Below are positions 41,406 to 53,769 of a stretch of DNA of 64,000 bases, piece by piece. The stretch is from Plasmodiophora brassicae (Eukaryota > Endomyxa: Phytomyxea > Phytomyxea > Plasmodiophorida). Below the pieces are notes generated by a model, which saw only the letters and a program-made list of their open reading frames with translations, had not been told where the DNA came from and made no database searches. The stretch is from the NCBI GenBank assembly GCA_036867785.1, contig CP145416.1, forward strand, positions 124,001 through 188,000, given 5' to 3'. Within the stretch, counting starts at the first letter, position 1, and every line of letters begins with the position of its first letter. A program made the translations under genes and the position numbers.

Positions 41406-43109
41406 ATGTCGCCCATGCTTGCTGTCCTGCTGGTCGTTCTGATCGCTGCTGCGCGCTGTATGCCCACGTTTCCGAGCATCGGCTTCGTCGGTCGTGGATA
41501 CAACCTCCTGACCGGCAACCCGCATGGGCGCCTGTTCGACCCGGTGAGGGTCGCTCCACATACCGCCTTGACGGTTCGGTCATTAACGTGCTGGCTGCCG
41601 CAGGGGTTTCAGGGTTCGGTCTTCGACGTTGGCAATTACAGCCTGGGGACATCGACAGCTGACCGCCGGTACGCGCTGCCGAACGGCGTCGACGCCGTCC
41701 CATCGTTGTCGTGCTCGTCGTCGTTCACGTCGCTGGAGATCACGTCGGTGCGTGCCTTCGTTGACGCCGTTGAGGTCGACGTCCACGCCGAGGTCGGCAA
41801 TGTCGGCGTGCCGTTCTCGGCCAGCGCCGAGTTCCACCGCGTCACCCAGCGCACCAGGCAGAGCGCCAGCGTCTTTGTCGAGTCAACGGTACGCTGCGAA
41901 ATGTACAAGGCGCACCTGCATCGGTGCGTTGCGCCCTCCGGCCAGGGGACACCGTGCGCGCGTGCTGAACGCCGACGCCTTTGTGTAGGTACACGCCGCC
42001 CCAGATGACGTCCGACTTCAGCACGGCCGTTGACGCGCTTGCCGACGACGACGACGCGTATCACCGGCTGTTTCGGGAGTTTGGCACGCACGTTGCCACC
42101 GAGTAGGCGCACACGCGCCGCCGTGTCTGCGCCCGTGCTGTCTAACGGCGCCCCGCGCAGGGTCACGTTTGGGTCCCGCACCTGCGTTCTGTACGAGATG
42201 ACCCGCGAGTCGTACAAGTCGATGCTGGCGAAGCGCGTCGATGTCCGCCTGGGCGCGAGCATCCTGTCGCAGGCGATTGTCGGCGCGGGGGCGCGCGCGG
42301 GCACTGACGAATCGCACGCGTTCGAATCCGTCGTCACCAGCAAGGACGTGTTCTCCGTCGGGTCGCTGACGAACAACGACACCCCGCTCCCGATCCGGTA
42401 CACGCTTGTCCCGGTCACGACGTTCATTGAGGACCCCGGGCGGCGTCGAGCAGCGGAGCACGCCCTGCACCGGTTCTGTTCGCGTGTGCCCGGGGCGCAA
42501 TGCGAATTGGATGCCAACGCGGATCCGCCCGAGGACCAGCAGGCCCCGTGCCCGCCGGTCACCTACTCTGGCGATTGGGTCCCCATGACGTCCACGTGGC
42601 CCTGCACGTTCAACGGCGCGGACACGTGGACCGTCGCCGAGTGCACGGGCGACGACCAGGCGGCGCTAGCGGGCCTGCGCCTGACGCGCCCAGTCACCAG
42701 TGAGACGCGCGCGCTCGTGTCGATCGGGTGCGTTCAGGTCGACGACGCCAGCGGGGTCGGGCAGTGGTCGGTCCCTGTTCAGCAGGACGACGTCGAGCAG
42801 CGCGTCGCCTGCCCCGCGTCCCACGTCATGTCCGGGATGAAATTCACGCGGCCCTGCCTGGCGGCGCCGGCGACCGTCATGGTGAGCGTCCGGTGCCGGC
42901 GCATGGCATCAGGTACGGGTGCGTGCGCCACCACTGAATGGGTGCGTTCCACGATCCCGACGCTGCCGACCTGGGCGGAGGCGTCCTGCCCGGCCGGACG
43001 CGTTGTACGCGCCCTGGAATTCAGACAGGCCGCTGGCGGCGGCCGACGCCGGCCCGAGATGCGCCTGGAATGCTGTTCTGTGCAGCGCCGCTGCTCGAAT
43101 GCGTCCTGA
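41406..43109 (+). CDS. Secreted MACPF/perforin-fold protein
   Basis: Three exons (41406-41923, 41989-42102, 42161-43109) give 526 residues. N-terminal signal peptide LAVLLVVLIAAARC. MACPF fold landmarks: PSIGFVGRGYNLLTGNPHG near the start, and the signature REFGTHVATE (Y/W-x6-FGTHxx) at about residue 205, at the end of exon 2. The C-terminal 200 residues are Cys-rich (CTFNGADTWTVAECTGDD, CVQVDDASGVGQWSVP, CPASHVMSGMKF) and may form a separate beta-rich targeting domain. Frame whole. Protist MACPF proteins act in prey killing, cell adhesion or egress; which applies here is unknown. Confidence 0.8.
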
Positions 43110-43184
43110 GATCGCGCAGCTCGAAACGAATGTAATACAGGCGTGGGTGGCCATCAACCGTTTCGTGGTGAACGCATTTCAGAG

Positions 43185-46100
43185 TTATGATGGAGCGCTT
43201 CGCGGCCGTTTCACGAAGTACTCCTCCAGCGTGTGGTTGCCGATGCATTTCCGCTTCAAGCAGTGCTTCCGTGCGGATGTCGACGAGGACAGGACGACCG
43301 ATGGTGTCGGAGGAGCGGGGGCGCCACCTGTTAGGTGCACATCGGCCGGCTCAATGGGCGACGGCGACACTGATGATGACGACGATGTCGGTGATGACCG
43401 AGGACCGCCCGCTCCAGCGCACGTGAGCAGATGTGCATCCTCGAACTTGGTGTCAACCATCGTATGGAACGACTGCAGGCACATCTGAGAGAGTTCCGAC
43501 GACACACGTTAACGCTCAGCTACACATTGTGGTCAGCGCCCTTAAACCTACCTGAAGTTCTTCCGGACAGGCCCGGGCAAGATCGGCGATTCCCAACGCG
43601 AACAAGTCCCGAAGCGACAGCGAGGCATTTCGAAGGCGGGCAGCGGTCATGACGTTGATGGACGGGAAACCAGCTAGGAACACTTCCTGCGGGCTCGGGC
43701 ACTTCTCAATGGCCCACGCTATGTCAGGGCGCTGTTCGGCGTTGCGATGTTCTGCGATGACCAACGAGGCGATATCGGCGCTGGATGGTGCAAACACAAG
43801 CCTGCAATCGAATCCGGTACGCGCTCGAGCCAACCCAGCAATAAGGGTCATCTGCGCTTGCATAAATGCACTGCTGCCCAGGACGCTGTCGGAGTAGGCA
43901 AGGACAACAACGACCGAGCTGAACTGCACGAAGACCTCGACGATGGATTCGATCAGGGAGAAGCAGTCGTCGGGCAACGGGAGTGGCCGCAGCAGGATCA
44001 CAGTCGTGTCCGACACCGCGATCGACACTGGCGGGATGTGGTCGCGCCGCATGACGACACGAACACCAGGACGGGCATGGATCAGCGACTGGAGAATTAT
44101 GCCACTTCTCTATGGGCATAAACCCGAGTGAGTTGGAATCCGGCACACAATGGCGCAAATTTACCTCTTCTTGCGCCAGACAGTCGCTGACGATAATATT
44201 CAGAGGCTTTGCTTGCACGCCACTGCATGGGTACTCGTCTTCACCTGCACCGTAATCACGGCACAGCAGGGCTGTGCACTTGATATGCCCGGAAACGATC
44301 AAGTCGTTCAGGTAAGGGCTGACATCGCTCGGTGAACATGGCCCCTGAAAAAGGGCATACCCCACAATGGTTACGAATAATCAGAAGAGTGGAAGGAACG
44401 CAATACGGAACCTCGTAAAAGATCACATGTCGGAACTCGATCCAAGGGAAGCGACCGTTCGATCGCGTGTGTTCGGCTGTTGCAACACACACTGTCCTGT
44501 CATCAACAGGATCACCGGCGCCGCCCATGTGAAAACGCAGAGGCGAACACGACTTGGCCCGATCCTGTTCAACTGGAAGGCCTACCCGAACAGAAATTAA
44601 GCGTATAGACGTTGCAGGCGAGTCGTGTTACTCACCTGCAGTACTTAGGCATGCTAAAAGAATAGGGACGTGGCTTTGGCGACGTACGAGAATAAGAGTT
44701 CGCGGGCCAACGAGTTCGAGGAGAGCGTCGACCTTGCCGTGATCAGATGACATACCTGATCGAACGCATTGAACGGCAATATTCAAACGGTACTGAAGCT
44801 CAGAGAGCAGTATGAGGAAGGAGGAATCGAAGCGCCTGAGATCAAGGATGTCGACGGTCGGCGGTCGATTAAGCTCGCACTGCAGATGCAATGCCGCGCA
44901 TACTATGCTGTCCTGACTCGCAATGTCAAACAGCTTGCGGCAGATAGCGAGAGTAAGCGCGTGCTGGACACGCGCTCTTAAGTCAAGAAGAGAGGCGGCA
45001 TCAGTAACGGGAAGACATGTCGCTTGTTTCAACTTGAACCCGAGGCGCCGAAACACCTTCGACGCAGATTCAAAGGAGAATGCCTTGGATGCCAGCTCAT
45101 CGCTTGGCGCAAGATCTTGGCAGGCGACAAGGACGTCTCTTGAATCTCCAGCTGCGTAAACGAGGAACCGGAAGACGTCATCTAATGCAGCGCTGTGCGC
45201 AACGACGCGAACGCAGGATACGTGGCGCTGCCAGCCCGCGTCGTGCAGGGATTGTTCACCGGGGGCGTCGGGATGGAGCGTCGTTGTCATACGGATGAAA
45301 TCGTCGAGCGTGTGCATTTTCAGCGGGGCACCCGCGATTGCCGACGTGTGTCTCGCGTTAGATGGGGTATGGTGCCGAGGGTTGCGTGGTGGAGCGGCAA
45401 TAACGTCGTCTCCAGAATAGAGTGTCTCCGCAGATGGACTAAGTTCGCGCGAATTTAGCCGAGGGTTGGAGGGTGAGGAACCGTTACCGGCATTCGGAAG
45501 CGAATCTGCCTGAAGCATGCACGTAGTCGTATTTACGACGTTGCGATCAGGACAGGCGGGAGTCGAAGAGGGACATGTAGCGCCGGATGAGATGTTCAGC
45601 ACAGGTGGTCTCCCTGGTACTGGTTCCCGCAAGTCCATCGACAGCTTCCACGACCCAGCAGCTGACTGCCTCGCGTGCTTGAACGCTGCTGTTTGCACGA
45701 ACGACCTCACAGGAAAGTGCTCGAAGGGGAGGAGTTCTACTTGCGGGCGTAGACTCGCCACAGAAGTAGGCTCGCCTCGTATAACGGGAAGATCAATGAC
45801 GTCCGGCATTGAAGAGTCGCGGATCTGCATGGACAGCACATGAGATGAGTCCAGCCAGAGACTGAGAGAGTTGATGTGGCTTCACCATTTGACGAGCGAA
45901 CGTCCGGCGTATGATGCGCCGCTGGTCACGTAACCTGATGCCGACAAGTGTCGCGACGTCGATATCGTCCGGGATGATAGTAAGCGTAAATTCATCAAGC
46001 AAGTGCCGCGTCCACTTGCTAGAAGGGCGTTCGTCCTTGAATACCACTTCGTCGAATGACTCAAGCCCAGGAAGCGGTTCTTGTTGAGTTCCTGTCAACT

Positions 46101-46827
46101 TGACGACAGACGACACCTGGGCGCCCCCGATGTCATTCGCATGGTAGGTGTCGGCTAGAAGTGACCGCAAAATGTTGATATAGCACGTATCAGGTAAGGA
46201 AGGAAACGCGATAGGTCCAACGTTTGCGAACAGACCGGGGCTCATCGTCGCAACGCCGGGTCCAGCAATGTTATTGTCGAGTATAATGACGGGATCAAGT
46301 TCAGCGACACGGCTCCGCCAAACTTCATCCGCAGCATCCACAATCTTCACGACGTAATCTGTTTGGCACGCGAAGTCCACGTCACGATCGTCAGAGCAAT
46401 CAACGCGTAGCCAGGATCTCAACAGGGACAGCTCATCGGGCACAATCTCGTCATCGATGGGTTCGACGTCTGGCAGCGATGCCCCTCGCGAGCATGGAAG
46501 GCGGCAGGAAAATATCGGAATATCGACTTCAAGGCCGTCCGCCACGTCAACGTATTCAAGCGCAACTGCGAAGTCGACGGGTTCGCAATCATCGGCGGCG
46601 TCAAGTCCAAGAAGTACGCCCACGATCCGCGTAACATCAGGTGCAACAACATCATAGTCCGGAACGTTGACAAGGTCAACTTCACCGAGAGGTGGGCACC
46701 TCGCCACGCCCACGCCGCCGTCGCCGACATCTGGGACGCGCAGGACGCAGACCTGGTTGGCGCGCGCACGTCGCAGGTCACCGCAGAGGTCGATCGGCGC
46801 CGACCAGTCGAGCCCAACCGCCCCCAT
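43185..46827 (-). CDS. SHOC1/ZIP2-like XPF-fold protein
   Basis: Multi-exon. From ATG 46827 an acidic N-terminal region with DIPIFSCRLP runs to a 60-nt intron at about 45890-45830, which joins to IRDSSMPDVIDLPVI. The middle has alternating strands and helices (RPPTVDILDLRRFDSSFLI, RTLILVRRQSHVPIL). The C-terminal part resembles XPF/ERCC1: a Rossmann-like central domain (TTVILLRPLPL, SSVVVVLAYSD, CRLVFAPSSADIASLVIAE) without the nuclease GDX(n)ERKX3D motif. A tandem HhH follows (SPQEVFLAGFPSINVMTAAR, SLSLRDLFALGIADLARACP). The last exon (43185-43480) is Ser-rich and ends KRKCIGNHTLEEYFVKRP. Inactive XPF-fold with the FPSIN helix points to SHOC1/ZIP2 of meiotic crossover control; another XPF relative is possible. 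Exons at 44050-44620 are only partly resolved. Confidence 0.55.
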
Positions 46828-47017
46828 CCGCTCCGCCCCCGACCATTCACCGAATGACGCCGCTCCACTGCGAGCTGCACCGTCGACTCGGCCACGTCCA
46901 TCGGGACGGCCGAGAGGCGCAAAACCAGCGACGGGCGACTGTCCCGCGCAGGACGTCGACGTCGTCACTGCAACACGAATTGCGCAGAAACAACGGTTGC
47001 TGGGGGGCGCACATCTT

Positions 47018-48370
47018 TTATTCGACGTGGCGTCGCTTTCCTTTCAATATCTCCATGACGTCGTAGTGGCCTTCGGCTGTGGCCCTGTCCAGTGCGGTCT
47101 GCCCCTCGCTGTCGGTGGCGTCGACGGTGATCCCGGCAGCGTTGATCAGCGCGCGGACGGCGTCAGCGTGACCGTTGTACGCTGCCACATGTAGCGGGGC
47201 GAAGTCGTCGCGGTCGCTTGCGTTGATGACGATCCCGTCGGCGTTGGCCAACAACGTGACGACATCAGCGTCGCCACTCGACGCAGCCATGTACAGCGGC
47301 GTACAATGCTCGTTATCTCTGGCGTTGACGTCTATCCCCGGCACGTTCAGCAGCGCCTCGACAACATCACCAAGTCCCGCAGAGGATGCCTCGTGCAACG
47401 CCGTCCACCCGAACGTGTCCTGGGCGGTGACGTCGATGCCGACGACGCCGCACAGCAACTTGACCACATCGACGTTTCCCTCTGACGCTGCATCATGTAG
47501 CGCCGTCCGGTTCTCGTGGTCTCGCGCGTTGACATTGATCCGGCCGCGGGCACAACGAACCAACAGCAACCTGACGATCGGCGTGTGCCCTTCGACTGCG
47601 GCGTAGTGCAGGGGCGTCTTCCAGTACGGATCACGCACATTGACATCAATCTCCGGTACGCTGAGCAGTAGATCGACAACCAGACGCTCATCATTGCTTG
47701 CGGCCCAGTGCAGAACATTCATGGCGCCGTCCCATTCACCGCTGTTGACCAGGGTGCCGTTTCCTCCGGTCACAAAGAGTACACGAACGTGCTTAGCGAT
47801 TGCCTTCTGCGAGATCGTGTTTGCCACCTGATCCAGGCGGCAGAGGCCGGCGAAGAGCCCGGCCGCATGCTCGGGCAACGACGTCTCGCAAATCCTTGGG
47901 ATGCCAGGACGGTTCATTGATGCGATAGCGACCATCAGGGATCGCATTGCGAGATAGTCGGCCGCCATTAGCAACCGGCCCAGGTCGTCGTCCCTCGTTC
48001 CATTCAGCCTGTCCTGAACCCATTGGGACGCCTCGTCAGTCTGATGGAAACATCAGTTTGTGTCAATGGAGCTCATAGCACGATACCCGACCTGGTGCAC
48101 TGCAAACCCGGTGACAAAGTCTGCAATCAGCTGTGTCTCGTTACTGGCGATTCCATGCAGAGGCACCGTGCCGCCGGTGCCGACACCCTCGACCAGGTTC
48201 TTCATCACCGGGGAATGATCAATGATATCCTGCACCTTGACGCGGTGGACGACACCACCATCACAGGACCGAAGAATGATGGTGACAGCATCTGCACCGT
48301 CGCCTGTCTGGGAGCATGCGACCAGAATCAGATGTACGAACAGCAACGCGCTGCAACGCCCAGATCGCAT
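47018..48370 (-). CDS. Signal peptide + SKP1-type POZ + ankyrin protein, copy D
   Basis: Two exons (48370-48092, 48040-47018; 51-nt intron) give 433 residues. Leader CSALLFVHLILVACSQTGDGA, POZ-type VTIILRSCDGGVVHRVKVQD and TVPLHGIASNETQLIADFVT. The intron falls at the same place as in A-C (after VHQ), then LGRLLMAADYLAMRSLMVAI. Seven ankyrin repeats (VLHWAASNDERLVVDLLLS; TPLHYAAVEGHTPIVRLLL; TALHDAASEGNVDVVKLL; TALHEASSAGLGDVVEALL; TPLYMAASSGDADVVTLL; APLHVAAYNGHADAVRALI; TALDRATAEGHYDVMEIL). A divergent member in which leader, POZ and intron position are still conserved. Confidence 0.75.
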
Positions 48371-48644
48371 TGTCAGACTGGCTATTTCTGGCGCGCAATC
48401 TCCGCGGCCAGGCCCGATACCCGGGTCACGGACTTGCAGATGGACTGGTGGCGGGCACTGGCAGTCTCGACTCTCGGCCCTCGGGAGCCGGGACTTGCGG
48501 CCGCCCGACCCGGGTCGGCCCGTTGGCATTACTACAGTCCTACGTGCGTGCCTTTAGGCAGCGGCCAATGACGCTTTCGCGTTGAACAACAGAAGGTCAC
48601 AGAGCAGGCGTGACCTTTCGATTGTCGTCGCGGTCCAGCATCGA

Positions 48645-51600
48645 ATGACGATTCCTTGGGGGGATGACCGCGTCGGTTGGCCGCGTGCGCTCGACGGTCT
48701 CCTGTTCGACCTGACCGTCACGCATCGGTTCGACTTCGCCACGGTCGCCCGGTACCTATCCAAGCAGGCGCGAGCGGACGCGACCGTGGCCGCCTGCGCC
48801 GTGCTCGATCCCGACCCGTTCACAGCGGGTCTGTCGCGCAGCGGCTGCATCGATATATGCGCGGCGCCCTAATACCTCCACGATATGGTAGACATCTGTC
48901 GCGTGCATTACGCCGCTCTCGAGCGTGAGCATCAGGAGGGGCTGCTCGTTGCTCCCGCCGGCATCTCCATCTTTGACGAAGGCAATCTGGAGTCACGACT
49001 CGACAGCATTTTGGAGAAGACGGCGAGGGCGGCGGCTGCCCCCTGCGACGGCAGTACCGACGAGGACGGAGACGAGACGGATGGCGGAATATTCGGGTTC
49101 CACGATGGCGTCGGTGAGCCAGTTTTCAATCCAGTACCCTGCGACGATCACCACCGCGCCTACCGTGCGCGATTCGATACGATACGCCCGGGGCAGGAGC
49201 AGGACCTCACGTTCGTCGAGGGCGACGACGAACAACACGAGGGCAGCGAATCCTGCCATATGGAAGTCGATATATCTGCGCATGATGAGGATGACGATGA
49301 GGAATCATTCTGGACGCGGGCGCGAAGGTCGCTGAAAGCAGGCGAATTCGTCAAGGAGTTACGACGGTCGAGCCAGCCGCTGCACGATGATGGCCCAATG
49401 GATATTACCTGCGTTCGTGCACAATCGCTCCTTCTTGGCCGACGGCTCCCACGCCGTCGTCGTCCTAATGTCGCCCCGACAGTCGCTGTCAAACCGATTG
49501 CGAGTGATGCCAACGTTGGAAGCCGGGCGAACCGACTGGAGATCAACCCAGATGCCATTCGCGCCGTCTCGGACATCGAAAGATGGCACATGTCGCATTC
49601 TGGACCAGAGACCGCTTCCGAGGAGACAGCACCGGTCACCTTCAGGCCGCACCAACAGATATTACCGCAAGTGGACGAGCATCAGCAGCAGGAACCGCCT
49701 GGTACCACTGAAGAGGGGACGTGCGAAGGTGAGCCGGCGCCCGCGGATGAAGATGAGTCGGTGAAGGGCGCCGAGGGACCAGAACAGGTGACCCGGCCGC
49801 TCGCAGATGCAGACGTCACTGGAGAGCGAACCGTCATGACGCCGATTGCCACGCTGCCGACTGCACTATGGAACGCGCTGACCAGCGATGACGACGATGG
49901 CCACGTAGAATGGGATCGGTAGCGCGGGGCCTTCGACTCACCGGGCGAGAACTGAAGCGATGCGTGCGCTCAGGTACACAGTGGCCGTGATCGAGGACGA
50001 CATCTGGGTGCGGGTCGACGCGATCATGCGTGCGTTCCATGTCGTCGGTGCTCTGCTGACCGTGGTCGCATGGCGCGACCGGCACACGGCGGTGGCCACA
50101 ATGGAGAGCGACGACGAACCGGCGCCGGTGCTGCTGGTGGCCGTTATGCACGCACCGGGTGCGGCCTGCGACCAGCTGGCCGACCTGGCGGTACCGATAC
50201 GCGCCATTGTCGGTGGCCCGATGACGTCAAGTCGACCGCAGCACCCGCTGCACCTGTTCGCGCGCCCGGTGGCACCGCTGGCGCACACGACATCCACCGA
50301 CGCTGTCGTCGTGTTCACGACGTCGGCGCCGGCCGGGTGCGTCGCCGACTGTGTGCGCATGTCGCTCGACAACGGCCTCGACACGATTTCAGCGCGCACC
50401 TGCTACCTGACGCAGGCGCAGGTCGACGATCTGTCGAGGATCAGTGTGCACGCACCGGCGCCGGAGGCACCCGCCTTCGTTCTGCTGGTGCGTGGGCACC
50501 GCGCCGCCGCCGTGATCGAGGACGACGTGCTGGGCCCCGTCGACCCGGTCCTCGCCCGCCTGCTCAGCCCTGGCAGTATTCGTGCGCGGTACGGTGGCGC
50601 CGATAGGACCGCCAACGTCGCGTTCTGCACGGGGAAGCCCACGCACCTGGACTGGTGGTGGGCGCGGCGGCGTCCGTGCCGCGGCAACGTTAACGCACCC
50701 GCGGTCCCCGTCGCGTTCCCGCACCCGATCCAGAGCGTCCACGTGGCGTTCGACTCGCACCTGACCGGTCCCCGCACCGGGGCGTTACTGGACGCCCTGC
50801 ACCGCCGTGGGTACACGCTGTGTCGGGTCGGCTTACGCGCCGACCCGGCCACCGGCCTACCGAACCTGCACGTGACCCTCAGCAAAGACAACGCTGGCGC
50901 GCATATCGAGAACGACCTTCGTCGCATCTTGAGCGATAGCCGGCTGGTTGGGGACGCCGCCGGTGCGAACACGCTCGGTGCGAGGCTCATCCCGCAATGG
51001 GAGGCGAACGCCGACGCATCTGCGGGAACGGTCGGCACCACCGGCAACCTGGTCGTTACCGACGACATCGCCGTGGTCGTCGTGCACGATGTCGCCGCCC
51101 TGGACGCCATCTTGCGCGGTGCGGACGTGGACCTGCTGGCGATCACGATGGTCGCACCCGGCGCGATCGGCGTCGTCGTCTGCGCCGACAACGTGCGCCA
51201 GGTGGTCGCCTCTCACTGCGGCACGTCGTCGGCCCAGATCGCCGATGGGCTCGCCGCTCTGCACCAGGTGCGACAGCACTTCGCACCCGGCGACGTCTTC
51301 TGCGCCGGCGCGTCGCTGGCGGCACCCGCATCGCGTTCCGCGGCGAACGCATGGGCGAGGATCTCGCCCTCGTCGCCCTGGGTGCGTCGCCCGCAGCTGT
51401 CGTCGTCGACGCCGACCACCGTCGACGTTCTGTTCACCGAACGGCGGATCGTCACGACCACGGTGGCGGTTGCTCGGGAGCGCGACCGCACCCTCTGGGC
51501 CCTGCTCCGACGGCTGACGTCGATGGAGGTGTCCGATCTGCGCGTCGACGACAAGGGTACGCTGGTCGCACGCGTCACTGGCCGAGACGCCGTCCACGTC

Positions 51601-52119
51601 GTCGCTCAGCGCGCCGCCGATGACGACCCGGCCGTGTACACGTCCGCAACGTTCTACGACGCGGCCGACGATATCGCCAGGTTCCCGCACGCCACCGTGG
51701 ATGTGTCCAATGTCCAATCGATGGACACCGACCGGACGATCGTGGCCATTGCGAACCTGGGCGCCGACATCGTGGGACGGTGCCTGGCGACGCTGTTGAC
51801 CGATGGCCTGCGGCTGGAGCACGCCCGATTGATCAGCGAGCGGCACCAGGCGGCCAGCTGCTGGAGGGAGGGCGGCGCCTGGCCACGTGCACCGTTCCTG
51901 GCCGTCGTTGTTGCCGGCCCAAGTGCGGTTCGTCGCGTGCACGACATGGTCGGCGCCCAGACGGGGCAGGCGATCACGGCGCCGCCGATATGTCGTACGC
52001 GTTCCCGAAGGTTCCCGTCCACGTTAACGGCGATGTTCGGGCCGGACGTCGTGGCGGCCCCTTCCACCGCGTCCCAGGCCGCCCGCCTCATCAAGGCCTG
52101 CTTCCAGCGTTGCCAATGA
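48645..52119 (+). CDS. Myb-like + acidic + tandem degenerate NDK-like repeat protein
   Basis: Three exons (48645-48828, 48892-49918, 49974-52119; introns 63 and 55 nt) give 1,118 residues with matching phases. Residues 1-75 form a Myb/SANT-like helix set (PWGDDRVGWPRALDGLLFDL, FDFATVARYLSK, FTADICRVHYAALERE), whose last helix is completed only after splicing. Residues 75-400 are acidic and disordered. From about 405 on, exon 3 has several modules with nucleoside-diphosphate-kinase-like order: a YTVAVIEDD or VVVVHD start, a strand such as FVLLVRGHRAAAVIEDDVLG, SIRARYGGADRTANVAFCTG (compare SLRARFG...NAAHGSD), and FLAVVVAGPSAVRRVHDMVG near the end. The NDK catalytic His is absent where I can align it, so a pseudoenzyme is likely. 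If the 55-nt intron is not used, 49960 would start a separate 719-residue protein. Confidence 0.55.
48854..48873 (+). promoter_or_regulatory. TATATG-GGCGCCCTAA box inside intron 1
   Basis: TATATGCGCGGCGCCCTAAT; the first 19 bases are identical to the box upstream of eS30. It sits in the first intron of the Myb/NDK gene, 11 bp before an in-frame ATG at 48885 that would give a product without the Myb-like module. May be an internal promoter or chance. Confidence 0.3.
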
Positions 52120-52259
52120 ATTGCACTAGCGTTGCGGCCTCTGCGTTTCCGTTCGTCGCGTGTCTGATGGCGCCTCCACATGGTATCCGACATGTTTCGG
52201 CAGCGGCTGCAGGTGCAGGATGTCCCTCCTGCTTGCTGATTCGGCCTGTTGCGCTTGCC

Positions 52260-53137
52260 TTAATCTGCCCCTGCAAGAAACAGATGGCTGTATGGAGAAA
52301 CTGAGTCCTGTCGCGGTTTCTCAACTGGAGAGCCCCACCAGTCAGCACCACCTTGCGTAACCATATGAGCCTGGAGTAGGTCTACCACCCGTTGGTGGCC
52401 CTTGGCCATAGCGGCAGCACGCGCCGTCTCACGCCTGCCATTCCAGGCCCAGACATCGATCCCGACGCCAGGACCGAGAAGGATTTCGATGATGTGAGCG
52501 TGGCCCGTATGGCGGTCAAGTGCAGCGCCGTCCTTTGATCATCGGGCGCGCCTCGTAGGTTCACGCATACGTGACGTGCCTGTTCGACAATATGACGTTG
52601 TTCACCCGCGACACCCTTTTGAATGATCTGGACGACGCCCACAAAGAGCGGATCGATAGGCCGACGCTGACCGCCTTTGTCGATATTCAGTATAACCGCA
52701 TGGAGATATGGCGACCCGTTGCTGTCAGCTGCAAGCATCCACCCGATGGCAAATGTAAGCGAGCGCAAGTCCATCTGCTCGGCAGCATCCAGCAGCTTGC
52801 ATATCGCCTCTACACGCTTGGCCGTTGAGGCGCGCAAATTGGAGCCTGCCATCGAGAGCCTCTCCCCAAGCCACTCGGCTGCGAGGCCAACCTGCAATAC
52901 AGACCTGTCATCGTCGGGAACTTCTTGATGAACTTGACGATCCGCCCTAGCTCTACTGGGGCGATCGGCACTGTCACGGCGCCTTCGGCAAAACTGGCAT
53001 CGTTGTCGTCGACGTGAACAACGTACTCTGATCCGCTCGCGCGGAGCCCAACGGCGTCGACAACCGCAGGGTTCACAAGAGCGACCGGGGCTGTAGAACC
53101 AGGGACAAACCGCCAGCGTATCGGTGGCGGTCGTCTG
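52260..53137 (-). pseudogene. Decayed SKP1-POZ/ankyrin copy E
   Basis: Recognisable POZ part (VDAVGLRASGSEYVVHVDD, TVPIAPVELGRIVKFIKKFP), an intron at the family position (about 52850-52910), then SKP1-type helix CKLLDAAEQMDLRSLTFAI and one ankyrin piece TALHLTA. Near 52515 the frame shifts by one base; the downstream frame reads HAHIIEILLGPGVGIDVWAW and HQRVVDLLQAH. The leader and any ATG in frame with the POZ part are missing. A host gene copy, most likely non-functional. Confidence 0.65.
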
Positions 53138-53769
53138 TGAACATTTCTGGAAGCGCACCCGCCAATAATGTTGCTGCTTGATCGATTCCGCGGGATCGCC
53201 GGTCGATCTGATGCGAGCGGACAGACGGTCGCAGTGGGCCAGGCCAGTAGGTACAAGCGGGAAATGGCTGATCTTCCCGCGGGATGACAACCCCGATTGA
53301 TCCCGCGGGATTTCCGCATCGCCCTGCGGGACTGCGGGGCGCGCTTTCGCAGTCCATGACCAGCGCTGCGCATTTCTGAGCTGTGTGCGAGTGGCGAGCA
53401 TTGATCTGGTCGAGATCGAGATGGCGAGCGTTGACGAGGCCGCCCAAGCGTTTCCGGATCCACCGGAGATTGTGATTGGCGTTGATGACGGCGACAACGG
53501 TCCAGATGCTGTCTGTGGCGTCCCTGCTCCGGGGATGGAGTTTGAAACCCAACTCGAATGAAGCATTTCCTCGAAGGTTCTCCAAGAGGACTGTGTGCCG
53601 TGTAAGTCTGTCCAACCGTGAATTGAATTAATTACCATTATTTTGACATTCTTCACGGGTCATCATAGTTAAAAACGTTCGCCAAGGCATCTCGCTCTGT
53701 AGAGTTGTTCGGACACGAAGGAGCCTGGGCGCGTGGTTGGTTATTTCGTTCCTTAACTGCTTCGTTGGT
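53138..53769. other. No gene seen
   Basis: ORFs here are shadows or remnants upstream of copy E. Contains a short inverted repeat of ATCCCGCGGGAT type (53275-53310: CCCGCGGGATGAC and ATCCCGCGGGATTT). Nothing else supported. Confidence 0.3.

Noticed and set aside
43185-43505. Independent small gene
   Set aside because: A CAG|GTAGGT donor in the preceding ORF and a CTCTCAG acceptor make it the last exon of the SHOC1-like gene.
49923-49959. 37-bp intergenic gap suggesting an operon
   Set aside because: A standard 55-nt intron (49919-49973) with matching phase explains it better as one gene.
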